Of a DNA stretch of 64,000 nt, positions 29,335 to 37,545 are shown one piece after another. Numbering within the stretch: position 1 is the stretch's first letter; the number at the start of each line of letters is the position of its first letter. The stretch is from Panacagrimonas sp052386745. Its GTDB lineage: Bacteria > Pseudomonadota > Gammaproteobacteria > Nevskiales > Nevskiaceae. Position numbers and translations under genes: made by a program. Where the stretch lies: the NCBI GenBank assembly GCA_052386745.1, contig JBQTJW010000016.1, positions 151,469 through 215,468 of the forward strand, in the 5' to 3' direction. The notes below the pieces were generated by a model that did not search any database, was not told where the DNA came from, and saw nothing but the letters and a program-made list of their open reading frames with translations.

Positions 29335-29844
29335 ATGCCCACCCTTTCCCCCCAGGAGCGACTGCAACCCGCCCTGCTTGACCGGCTGATCGACGAAGAT
29401 CCGGACAAGACCCAGGAGCCACGGGAGGCGCGCCTCATCACCGCCCGCAAGCTGCGTGCGGCGGTCCTGCGCGACCTGGCCTGGCTGTTCAATTCCACAC
29501 GCCAGACGGGGAACGAGACCGATGCGGAGCGCTACCCCTTCGCCTCGCAATCCACGCTGAGTTATGGGCTGCCGCCGCTGGCGGGCAATTCTGCGTCGAG
29601 CGTCGACGGCGCCACGCTGGAGGCCAACATCCGGGATGCCATCGTCGCGTTCGAGCCGCGCATCGTGCCCGGCAGTCTTCAGGTGCAGGCGCTGATGTCG
29701 GAGGCTTCCCTCGACCATCACAACCAGATCCAGCTCGAGATTCGCGGCAGCCTGTGGTCGGTGCCGGTGCCCATCGAGATGCTGCTGCGCACCGACCTGG
29801 ACCTGGAAAGCGGCGAGATCCGCGTGCAGGACCTGGGAGCCTGA
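29335..29844 (+). CDS. tssE: type VI secretion baseplate protein TssE
   Basis: 169-aa gp25-like baseplate wedge protein. It starts LSPQERLQPALLDRLIDEDP and carries the gp25 core with VRDLAWLFNS-like VLRDLAWLFNS, YPFASQSTLSYGLP, and FEPRI near residue 127. Located 2 bases before the tssF start. Confidence 0.93.
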   Translation: MPTLSPQERLQPALLDRLIDEDPDKTQEPREARLITARKLRAAVLRDLAWLFNSTRQTGNETDAERYPFASQSTLSYGLPPLAGNSASSVDGATLEANIRDAIVAFEPRIVPGSLQVQALMSEASLDHHNQIQLEIRGSLWSVPVPIEMLLRTDLDLESGEIRVQDLGA

Positions 29845-29846
29845 GC

Positions 29847-31721
29847 GTGGACCCGCGCCTGCTCCAGCACTACAACACCGAGTTGCAGCACCTGCGTGAA
29901 ATGGGCGCCGAGTTCGCGCGGCAATTCCCCAAGATCGCGGCGCGCCTGGGCATGGACGGCGTGGAGGTTGCCGACCCCTACGTGGAGCGGTTGCTGGAAG
30001 GCGCGGCCTTCCTGAATTCTCGCGTGCACCTGCGCCTGGACGCCGAGTTCCCGCGTTTCACCCAGCGCCTGCTGGAAATCGTCTATCCGCAATTGCTGGC
30101 GCCCATTCCGGCGATGACCGTGGTGCGCTTCGACCCCGACATCAACGATCCCGCGCTGGACCGCGGCTTCGTCGTGCCACGGCAGACCGGCTTGCGCAGC
30201 CTGCTGGGCAAGGGTGATTCCACCGCCTGCCAGTTCCGCACCGCGCAGGCGGTGACGATGCTGCCGCTGCAGATCGTGCAGGCGCAGTACTTCACCTACG
30301 CGCCGGACCTGCCGCTGCAAGGGCTGCCGGTGGCCGCGCCCATCAAGGGCGGCCTGCGCCTGCGCCTGCGCACGCGCGAAGGCATGAGCATCAGCCAGCT
30401 CAAGATCGACACGCTCACGCTGTACCTGTCGGGCATCGAGGACGTGGCCTACCGCCTGCACGAACTGCTGCTCGGGCAGGGCCTGGGCGTGCTGGGCGTT
30501 CCGCCGCAGCGCCCGGCCGGCTGGCAGGAGTTCGTCCCCGGGCGGGGGGCGATCCGGCCCGTCGGCTTTGCCGATGCCGAGGCCCTGCTGCCGGTCACGC
30601 TGCGCGGCTTCAGCGGCTACCGGCTGCTGCAGGAATATTTTGCGTTCCCACAGCGCTTCCTGTTCGTGGAGCTGGCCGGACTCGGACGCATCACGCAGCG
30701 CTGCACCGGCAACGAGCTGGACCTGGTGATCCCGCTCGGGCGCGGCGACGCCAGCCTGGAAGGGGTGGTCGACGCCGCGCAGTTCAGCCTGTTCTGCACG
30801 CCCGCCATCAACCTGTTCTCGCGCCGCACCGACCGCGTGCACGTCACGCCGCACCAGCACGACCTGCACGTCGTCGTCGACCGCTCCCGCCCCATGGATT
30901 ACGAGATCCACAGCGTGGAGAGCGTGGTCGGCTTCGACGAGGGCAACCAGAACGAGCGCCGCTTCCAGCCGTTCTACGAGGCCTACCAGGACACGGCGGA
31001 AGATCACCAGGCCTACTACGGCATCCAGCGCGAGCCGCGCCTGCTGTCGGCGGAACAGAAGCGCAAGGGGTTTCGCTCCACCTACATCGGCAGCGAGCTG
31101 TTCCTGTCGCTGGTGGACGCCAGCGAGGCGCCGTTTGCCGAGACGCTCAAGCAGCTGGCGATCACCGCGCTCTGCACCAACCGCGACCTGCCGCTGCACA
31201 TGCCGGTGGGCATCGCCAAGACCGACTTCAACGCCGAGCAGTCGATCCCGGCGCAATCCATCCGCTGCATCCGCGGCCCCACGCGGCCGCACTCCACCCT
31301 GCGCGAAGGCCAGAGCGCCTGGGCGCTCATCAGCCACCTGTCGCTCAACTACCTGAGCCTGATGAACGAGGACGCGCGCCTGGGCGCCGTCGCCCTGCGC
31401 GAACTGCTCGGCCTGTACACCGGCGCCGATGCAACCGCCGAGCGCCAGGTGGACGGCGTGCGCTCCGTGCGCGTCACGCCGATCACGCGGCGACTGCCCA
31501 TGCCGGGCCCGATCGCCTTCGGGCGCGGCCTGCGCATGGAGCTTGAACTCAACGAAATGGGCTTCCAGGGCGGCAGCCCCTTCCTGTTCGGCAGCGTGAT
31601 GGAACAGTTCTTCGCGCGCTACGCCAGCCTCAACTCGTTCACCGAAACCGTGCTGCGCGGCTCGCAGCGCGGCGAAATCATGCGCTGGGCACCCCGATGC
31701 GGCGAACGCGCGATCCTGTAG
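29847..31721 (+). CDS. tssF: type VI secretion baseplate protein TssF
   Basis: 624-aa baseplate protein (ImpG/VasA). The GTG start at 29847 (MDPRLLQHYNTELQHLREMG) is chosen because it follows the tssE stop by 2 bases with GGGAG upstream and matches the family start; the frame is also open further upstream inside tssE. Other family blocks: FPRFTQRLLEIVYPQLLAP and the C-terminal GGSPFLFGSVMEQFFARYAS. Its end overlaps tssG by 25 bases. Confidence 0.95.
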   Translation: MDPRLLQHYNTELQHLREMGAEFARQFPKIAARLGMDGVEVADPYVERLLEGAAFLNSRVHLRLDAEFPRFTQRLLEIVYPQLLAPIPAMTVVRFDPDINDPALDRGFVVPRQTGLRSLLGKGDSTACQFRTAQAVTMLPLQIVQAQYFTYAPDLPLQGLPVAAPIKGGLRLRLRTREGMSISQLKIDTLTLYLSGIEDVAYRLHELLLGQGLGVLGVPPQRPAGWQEFVPGRGAIRPVGFADAEALLPVTLRGFSGYRLLQEYFAFPQRFLFVELAGLGRITQRCTGNELDLVIPLGRGDASLEGVVDAAQFSLFCTPAINLFSRRTDRVHVTPHQHDLHVVVDRSRPMDYEIHSVESVVGFDEGNQNERRFQPFYEAYQDTAEDHQAYYGIQREPRLLSAEQKRKGFRSTYIGSELFLSLVDASEAPFAETLKQLAITALCTNRDLPLHMPVGIAKTDFNAEQSIPAQSIRCIRGPTRPHSTLREGQSAWALISHLSLNYLSLMNEDARLGAVALRELLGLYTGADATAERQVDGVRSVRVTPITRRLPMPGPIAFGRGLRMELELNEMGFQGGSPFLFGSVMEQFFARYASLNSFTETVLRGSQRGEIMRWAPRCGERAIL

Positions 31722-32728
31722 CCCTGCTGCGGGAGCTGGAGTCGGCGCCCTGGCGCCACGACTTCTTCCACGCCCTGCGCATGCTCGAATGCGCGCATCC
31801 GCAGCGCCCGCAGATTGGGCGCGCGCAGCGCCCGCAGGACGAGCCCATCCGCCTGGCGCAGGACCCCTCGATGATTTTTGCGCCTGCGGTGTTCTCCGCG
31901 CTGCTGCCGGGCCTCGCCGGTGCGCCGCCGCGCCTGGTGCAGCAGTTCTTCGGCCTGTTCGGGCCCAACGGTCCCCTGCCCCTGCATCTGACCGAGTTCG
32001 CGCGCGAACGCCTGCTGCACCATCGCGATGCCGCGCTGGTGCGCTTCCTGGACCTGCTGCATCACCGCCCGCTGAGCCTGTTCTACCGGGCCTGGGCGCA
32101 GGCGCAGCCCACCGTCAGCTACGACCGCCCCGCCACCGATCGCTTCAGCACCTATGTGGGCGCGCTCGTCGGCATGGGCACCCCGGCGCTGCGGCGCCGC
32201 GACGACGCCGGCGACCATGTGCGCCTGTACTTCGCGGGCTGGCTGTCGCGCCAGAACCGCAGCGCCGAGGGCCTGCGCTCGCTGCTCGCCGGATTCTTCC
32301 GCCTGCCGGTGCGCATCACCGAATTCGCCGGCCACTGGATGCGCCTGCCGGCCGACGACGTAACCCGCATCGGCACGCGCTCGCCGGGGTGCGTGCTGGG
32401 CCAGGGCGCGGTGCTCGGCGGGCGCATGTGGGATCGCCAGCACCGCATCCAGATTGCGGTGGGCCCCCTGCGCCTGGCGCAGTACGAGGCCTTTCTCCCC
32501 GGCGGCGCGCAGATCAGGCGCCTGGTGGCCCTGATGCGCCACTACCTGGGATTTGAGCTCGACTGGGACATCCGCCTCGGCCTCGCCGCGGACGAAGTGC
32601 CCTGCGCGAGGCTCGGCGGCGGCACGCGCCTGGGCTGGACCTCGTGGCTCGGCCAGTCCGGCCGCACGCGCGACGCAGATGACCTGGTACTGGACGCGGA
32701 ACGCGCGGTGGGTGGCCAGCCGCACTGA
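31697..32728 (+). CDS. tssG: type VI secretion baseplate protein TssG
   Basis: 343-aa baseplate protein (ImpH/VasB). Recognised from FFHALRMLE, FFGLFGPNGPLPLHLTEFARER, the conserved GWLSRQNRS, and the C-terminal LGWTSWLG. TssF and TssG form the wedge with TssE. Translation is coupled to tssF through the overlap. Confidence 0.95.
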   Translation: MRRTRDPVALLRELESAPWRHDFFHALRMLECAHPQRPQIGRAQRPQDEPIRLAQDPSMIFAPAVFSALLPGLAGAPPRLVQQFFGLFGPNGPLPLHLTEFARERLLHHRDAALVRFLDLLHHRPLSLFYRAWAQAQPTVSYDRPATDRFSTYVGALVGMGTPALRRRDDAGDHVRLYFAGWLSRQNRSAEGLRSLLAGFFRLPVRITEFAGHWMRLPADDVTRIGTRSPGCVLGQGAVLGGRMWDRQHRIQIAVGPLRLAQYEAFLPGGAQIRRLVALMRHYLGFELDWDIRLGLAADEVPCARLGGGTRLGWTSWLGQSGRTRDADDLVLDAERAVGGQPH

Positions 32729-32776
32729 CGCACCGCGACCTCAACACACGAATAACCATTCAAGGAGCGAAGAGCA

Positions 32777-35503
32777 ATGGGAGAAATCAGTCGGGTAGCA
32801 CTGTTCGGCAAGCTCAACAGCGCCGCGTACAAGTCGGTGGAAAGCGCCACGGTGCTGTGCAAGATGCGCGGCAACCCCTACGTGGAACTGGAGCACTGGA
32901 TCGCGCAGATCGTGCAGATCGACAACGGCGACTGGCCGCGCGCGCTCAAGCATTTCGGCGTGGATTCGTCGGTGCTGGCCAAGGACATCACCACCGCCAT
33001 GGACCGCCTGCCGCGTGGGTCCACCGCCATCAGTGACCTGTCGCCGCATCTGGAATCCGCGGTGGAGCGCGGCTGGGTCTATGGCACGCTGATGTTCAAG
33101 GAGAGCGCCGTGCGCAGCGGGCACCTGCTGGTGGGCATGCTCAAGACCCACTCGCTGCGCAACGCGCTGCTGGCCATCTCCAAGCAGTTCGAAAAACTCA
33201 AGCCCGAGGCGCTCAGCGACGAGTTCCACAAGATCGTGCAGGGCTCGTCCGAAGACGGCCTGGGCGCGGCGGACGGTTCCGGCGCCGCCGCCCCCGGCGA
33301 GGCCAGCGGCGCCATCGCGCCGGCCGCCATGGGCAAGCAGGAGGCGCTGAAGAAGTTCACCACCGACCTCACCGAGCAGGCGCGTTCGGGAAAGATGGAC
33401 CCCATCGTCGGCCGCGACGACGAGATCCGCCAAGTCGTCGACATCCTCATGCGCCGCCGCCAGAACAACCCGATCCTGGTCGGCGAGGCCGGCGTCGGAA
33501 AGACCGCGGTGGTCGAGGGCTTTGCCCAGCGCATCGCGCGCGGTGACGTGCCACCCGCGCTGAAAGAGGTGAAGCTGCTGGCGCTCGACGTGGGCCTGCT
33601 GCAGGCCGGCGCCAGTATGAAGGGCGAGTTCGAGCAGCGCCTGCGCTCGGTCATCGAGGAGGTGCAGGCCAGCCCCAAGCCCATCATCCTGTTCGTGGAC
33701 GAGACCCACACCCTGGTCGGCGCCGGTGGCCAGGCTGGCACCGGCGACGCCGCCAACCTGCTCAAGCCCGCACTCGCGCGCGGCACCCTGCGCACGGTGG
33801 GCGCCACCACCTTCGCCGAGTACAAGAAGTACATCGAGAAGGACCCGGCCCTCACCCGCCGCTTCCAGACCGTGCAGGTGGACGAGCCCGATGAGCGCAA
33901 GGCCACGCTGATGATGCGCGGCGTTGCTAGCACCATGGAGAAGCACCACAAGGTGCAGATCCTGGACGAGGCGCTGGAGGCCGCGGTCAAGCTCAGCCAC
34001 CGCTACATCCCGGCGCGGCAGCTGCCCGACAAGTCGGTGAGTCTGCTCGACACCGCCTGTGCACGGGTCGCGGTCAGCCTGCACGCCACGCCGGCCGAGG
34101 TGGACGACAGCCGCAAGCGCATCGACTCGCTCAACACCGAGCTGGAGATCATCGGGCGCGAGAAGGAAATCGGCATCGACATCGGCGAACGCGAGGCCGA
34201 GGCGCAGACGCAGCTCGGCGCCGAACAGACACGGCTCGCCGAACTGGACGCGCGCTGGAACCAGGAGAAGGCCCTGGTCACTGAACTGCTGGACCTGCGC
34301 GCCAAACTGCGCAGCGGCGGCAAGCCGGTGGAAGGCACCGGCACCAAGCTGGAGGCCGAGGCCACCAGCGCCGCCCCGCCAGCGGCCGGAAGCGAAGCGC
34401 TGAGCGAAGCCGATCGCGCCAGCGCGCTGCAAAAGCTCAAGGACGTTCAGTCGAAGCTCACGGCCCTTCAAGGCGAGAACCCGCTGATGCTGCCGACGGT
34501 GGATTACCAGGCAGTCGCCAGCGTGGTCGGCGACTGGACCGGCATTCCGGTCGGGCGCATGGCGCGTAACGAGATCGAGACGGTCCTCAAGCTGCCGCAG
34601 CTGCTGGCGCAGCGGGTCATCGGCCAGGACCACGCGATGGAGATGATCGCCAAGCGCATCCAGACCTCGCGTGCCGGCCTGGACAACCCGAGCAAGCCCA
34701 TCGGCGTGTTCATGCTGGCCGGCACCTCCGGCGTGGGCAAGACCGAGACGGCGATTGCGCTGGCCGAAGCCCTGTACGGCGGCGAGCAGAACCTGATCGT
34801 CATCAACATGAGCGAGTACCAGGAGGCGCATACCGTGTCCTCGCTCAAGGGCGCGCCGCCGGGCTACGTCGGCTACGGCGAAGGCGGCGTGCTGACCGAA
34901 GCCGTGCGCCGCAAGCCCTACTCCGTGGTGCTGCTCGACGAAGTGGAGAAGGCTCACCCCGACGTGCACGAGCTGTTCTTCCAGGTGTTCGACAAGGGCT
35001 TCATGGACGACGGCGAAGGCCGCACCATCGACTTCAAGAACACCCTGATACTGCTCACCACCAACGCCGGCACCGACCTCATCGCCAGCCTGTGCAAGGA
35101 CCCCGAACTCATGCCCGACCCGGAGGGCATGGCCAAGGCCCTGCGCGAACCGCTGCTGAAGATTTTCCCACCGGCCTTGCTCGGACGCCTGGTCACCATT
35201 CCCTACTACCCGCTGTCCGACGACATGCTGGGCAAGATCGTCAAGCTCCAGTTGAACCGCATCAAGAAGCGCGTCGAGGCGCGCTACAAGATCCCGTTCG
35301 AGTACGGCGAGGACGTGGTCAAGCTGGTCGTTTCACGCTGCACCGAGAGCGAGTCGGGCGGCCGCATGATCGACACGATCCTCACCAATACGATGCTGCC
35401 GGACATCTCACGCGAGTTCCTGAATCGCATGATGGAGGGCAAGGCGATTGCCGGCGTGACCGTGACGGCGGAGGGCGGCCAGTTCGGTTATTCGTTTTCC
35501 TGA
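32777..35503 (+). CDS. clpV: type VI secretion AAA+ ATPase TssH/ClpV
   Basis: 908-aa hexameric unfoldase that disassembles contracted sheaths for re-use. It has an N-terminal Clp-N domain (about 1-160), the first AAA+ module with Walker A GEAGVGKT (236-243) and Walker B ILFVDETHTL, a middle coiled-coil domain (about 430-580), and the second AAA+ module with Walker A GTSGVGKT (649-656) and Walker B VVLLDEVEKAH. All nucleotide-binding residues are present. ClpV is distinguished from ClpB by the divergent N-terminus (MGEISRVALFGKLNSAAYKS). AAGGAG precedes the ATG. The cargo segment begins 15 bases after it. Confidence 0.97.
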   Translation: MGEISRVALFGKLNSAAYKSVESATVLCKMRGNPYVELEHWIAQIVQIDNGDWPRALKHFGVDSSVLAKDITTAMDRLPRGSTAISDLSPHLESAVERGWVYGTLMFKESAVRSGHLLVGMLKTHSLRNALLAISKQFEKLKPEALSDEFHKIVQGSSEDGLGAADGSGAAAPGEASGAIAPAAMGKQEALKKFTTDLTEQARSGKMDPIVGRDDEIRQVVDILMRRRQNNPILVGEAGVGKTAVVEGFAQRIARGDVPPALKEVKLLALDVGLLQAGASMKGEFEQRLRSVIEEVQASPKPIILFVDETHTLVGAGGQAGTGDAANLLKPALARGTLRTVGATTFAEYKKYIEKDPALTRRFQTVQVDEPDERKATLMMRGVASTMEKHHKVQILDEALEAAVKLSHRYIPARQLPDKSVSLLDTACARVAVSLHATPAEVDDSRKRIDSLNTELEIIGREKEIGIDIGEREAEAQTQLGAEQTRLAELDARWNQEKALVTELLDLRAKLRSGGKPVEGTGTKLEAEATSAAPPAAGSEALSEADRASALQKLKDVQSKLTALQGENPLMLPTVDYQAVASVVGDWTGIPVGRMARNEIETVLKLPQLLAQRVIGQDHAMEMIAKRIQTSRAGLDNPSKPIGVFMLAGTSGVGKTETAIALAEALYGGEQNLIVINMSEYQEAHTVSSLKGAPPGYVGYGEGGVLTEAVRRKPYSVVLLDEVEKAHPDVHELFFQVFDKGFMDDGEGRTIDFKNTLILLTTNAGTDLIASLCKDPELMPDPEGMAKALREPLLKIFPPALLGRLVTIPYYPLSDDMLGKIVKLQLNRIKKRVEARYKIPFEYGEDVVKLVVSRCTESESGGRMIDTILTNTMLPDISREFLNRMMEGKAIAGVTVTAEGGQFGYSFS

Positions 35504-35518
35504 ACTCACACCACGGCC

Positions 35519-35971
35519 ATGCCCAAGCAAAAGCAGCCCACAGTTGCTCGCGACATCATCGACGTCGCTCGTCGCCATCGCGCGCGGTTCAAGGGTGGCC
35601 GGGTACGCCTCAAGACTCTTGAGCGCAAGAAAGTCAGTTGGCTGTCCGCGTCGGTGCTGGTCAAGATGGGCGTGTCGCCCAAACCCGCCGGGAACTCCGT
35701 CTGCCAGCGCTGCGGCAGGGTGTCTGCGTCGTTCCAGCTCGACCACATGGGCCCATGGCGCCAGCATGTTGCGGCCCTGGCCGGGCCGCACATGAAAAGC
35801 GACGGCAAGATCAAGATGTGCTACGTGCGGGCACTGTACAACGACCCCTCCAATCTCTGGTGGGTGTGTGCCACGTGCAACGGCGACAAGAGCGACTACA
35901 TCTCTGAGGACGGTAGCTTTCCGACCTCTGGTGTCAGAGGCCGCCATGTTGATATCGACACGTTCATGTAA
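35519..35971 (+). CDS. HNH-type nuclease-like protein (putative T6SS cargo)
   Basis: 150 aa. The N-terminal third is Lys/Arg-rich (about residues 1-50). A treble-clef zinc-finger nuclease pattern follows, with C62-x2-C65, D75-H76 in LDHMGPW, N112 in NDPSNLWWV, and C117-x2-C120-N121 (CATCNGDK), i.e. the H-N-N form of the HNH fold with two zinc-binding Cys pairs. It starts 15 bases after clpV, with no clear SD, so translation may be coupled to clpV. No signal peptide. Composition is somewhat more AT-rich than the T6SS core. The position within the locus suggests an antibacterial nuclease effector or a mobile-element nuclease; no immunity gene is identified. Confidence 0.6.
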   Translation: MPKQKQPTVARDIIDVARRHRARFKGGRVRLKTLERKKVSWLSASVLVKMGVSPKPAGNSVCQRCGRVSASFQLDHMGPWRQHVAALAGPHMKSDGKIKMCYVRALYNDPSNLWWVCATCNGDKSDYISEDGSFPTSGVRGRHVDIDTFM

Positions 35972-36237
35972 ATCCGATCCATTGGAAGCTTATCGATGCC
36001 GATATCAATCGAGAATCTCCGTCGAACTCCGTGGGGCCTTTCGAAAATGCCGCGGACCGCGCGTCTGCTTTGTGTACGAAAAAAGCGCTAGCCCGCGCGC
36101 AGGGCACTGCGCTCGGGAACCAAGGAGGGATTCCGATCCCCAGACCCGTTGCCGAACGGCGGAAGCCGCGGGCAACATTTCCGTTCCGACCGGCGCATTC
36201 GTCCCGGATCGGAACTTGACCAGAAGGGTGAAATGAA

Positions 36238-37389
36238 ATGACGATCAAGTACTCCAGCCTCGGTACGCATCTGCAACTCAACGAGATCGTGATAGCCGGC
36301 AGTCACGATGCCGGCATCACAGGCGGAGGGGAGAGCGCCCAGACGCAGGATCTTGACATTCTCAGACAGGCGCAGGCGGGAGTCCGCTTTTTCGATATCC
36401 GGATCGGTGCGCGAGCGGTCGGAAACCAGGTCCAATTGACGTCCTACCATTCGCCAAAGACGGTTTCCAAGACGAAGACAGCCATCTCGATGGACGTGGG
36501 CCAGGCGTTGAAGGTGAAAACCGACAAGCGATTCCTGTGGGCCGGGACCTGGGGGCAGGAGCTGACCAACATTCTCGCCGACGCCAAAGACTTCGTGGGC
36601 AGTGCGGACGGCAGCGACGAGTTCCTGATACTCAAGTTCGACAAGTGCTCGAACTGGCCGCTCATCGCCGAATCCGCACGCAATATTCTGGGGAATTGCA
36701 TCTACACTGGGCACGGCAACCTCAACACAATGACGCTTGGTGACCCTACCCTGAGGGGGAAGGTGGTTGTCGCGTTCATGACCAAGGGCTACGAAAGTCT
36801 CCCTGGGCAGGGTGCGAAATACGGCATCACCCCGATCAGGAATCTCTTCAATTCCGGGGCATACGACGCCAACTTCGACGGCATTCAATACTGGGGCAAG
36901 GGTGGAACCACCGCGGCCAACAACAAGAGTTTTGACGGCAAGATTCAAGAGAACATCGAAAAGCAATCAAAGCGCTTGCGGCAAGCTGCGACCGGCGCCG
37001 AGGGGAAGAAGGGGAATTTCATCACGAAGCCCTTCAAGAAGAAGGTCACGCTATGTGGTACGGCGAGCCCGCAAGCCCTGGGCATGATGTACTGGACCAC
37101 GACCGGCGTCTCCAAGAGCATCCGTCAGCGAAATACCGAGATGTGGCTCCCCGCCAACGTGGGCGGCCTCGAGACCATCTGGAGGAGCGGCTTCGACGAC
37201 TACGTCGCAATCGCGCTTCCACAGAACGTCAACTACTACGAGTACTCATCCGGTGGAGTCCTGAAGCTGTTCATGCCCAACATCGTGATGATCGATTTCG
37301 CCAACGACACCCGGTGTGAGCACATCTTCAATCTGAACACCCTGGCCGCAACCAAGATAGTGGACGCTTGCCGGCAATTGGGTGTCTAG
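36238..37389 (+). CDS. PI-PLC-like phosphodiesterase (putative T6SS lipase effector)
   Basis: 383 aa. The N-terminal ~70 residues show the X-domain active-site order of phosphatidylinositol-specific phospholipase C: H23-D24 in GSHDAG, D53-x-R55 in FFDIRIG, and a second His at H71 (SYHS), spaced like the two catalytic His and the Asp/Arg of bacterial PI-PLC. Later GTWGQEL and EFLILKFDKC are consistent with the TIM barrel. There is no signal peptide, unlike secreted bacterial PI-PLCs, which fits delivery by T6SS rather than Sec. GAAGGGTG precedes the ATG by about 8 bases. The 266-base gap upstream contains no gene I recognise. Function is inferred; activity on phospholipid is untested. Confidence 0.6.
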   Translation: MTIKYSSLGTHLQLNEIVIAGSHDAGITGGGESAQTQDLDILRQAQAGVRFFDIRIGARAVGNQVQLTSYHSPKTVSKTKTAISMDVGQALKVKTDKRFLWAGTWGQELTNILADAKDFVGSADGSDEFLILKFDKCSNWPLIAESARNILGNCIYTGHGNLNTMTLGDPTLRGKVVVAFMTKGYESLPGQGAKYGITPIRNLFNSGAYDANFDGIQYWGKGGTTAANNKSFDGKIQENIEKQSKRLRQAATGAEGKKGNFITKPFKKKVTLCGTASPQALGMMYWTTTGVSKSIRQRNTEMWLPANVGGLETIWRSGFDDYVAIALPQNVNYYEYSSGGVLKLFMPNIVMIDFANDTRCEHIFNLNTLAATKIVDACRQLGV

Positions 37390-37473
37390 AGGAAGAGTGG
37401 ATGCGGGCGGATGGGCTCGTAGCGGGATGGCGGCCGCACACCGATCCGTGATGGATGCGTCGACCGCGCCACT

Positions 37474-37510
37474 CCCGCGTTTCGCGTTCGCTCATTGCAG
37501 GCTACGCGGG
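37474..37510 (+). repeat. REP-like palindrome, copy A
   Basis: 37-base hairpin with a 7-bp terminal stem CCCGCGT / ACGCGGG around the core TTCGCGTTCGCTCATTGCAG. The core recurs at 38712 (inverted), 38788 and 39421, around the RAYT gene at 38855, so this is probably one of the REP targets of that gene family. It sits between the PI-PLC-like and deaminase genes. Confidence 0.75.
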
Positions 37511-37545
37511 CTCATTGATTAAGGATCAAGCAGGAGAACCGTGCA

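Noticed and set aside
32741..34969. 742-codon open frame opposite clpV
   Set aside because: Same reason; low-complexity His/Gly/Leu content and no start signal.
35972..36237. Immunity gene between the HNH and PI-PLC-like genes
   Set aside because: Only random short frames without SD or recognisable protein pattern.
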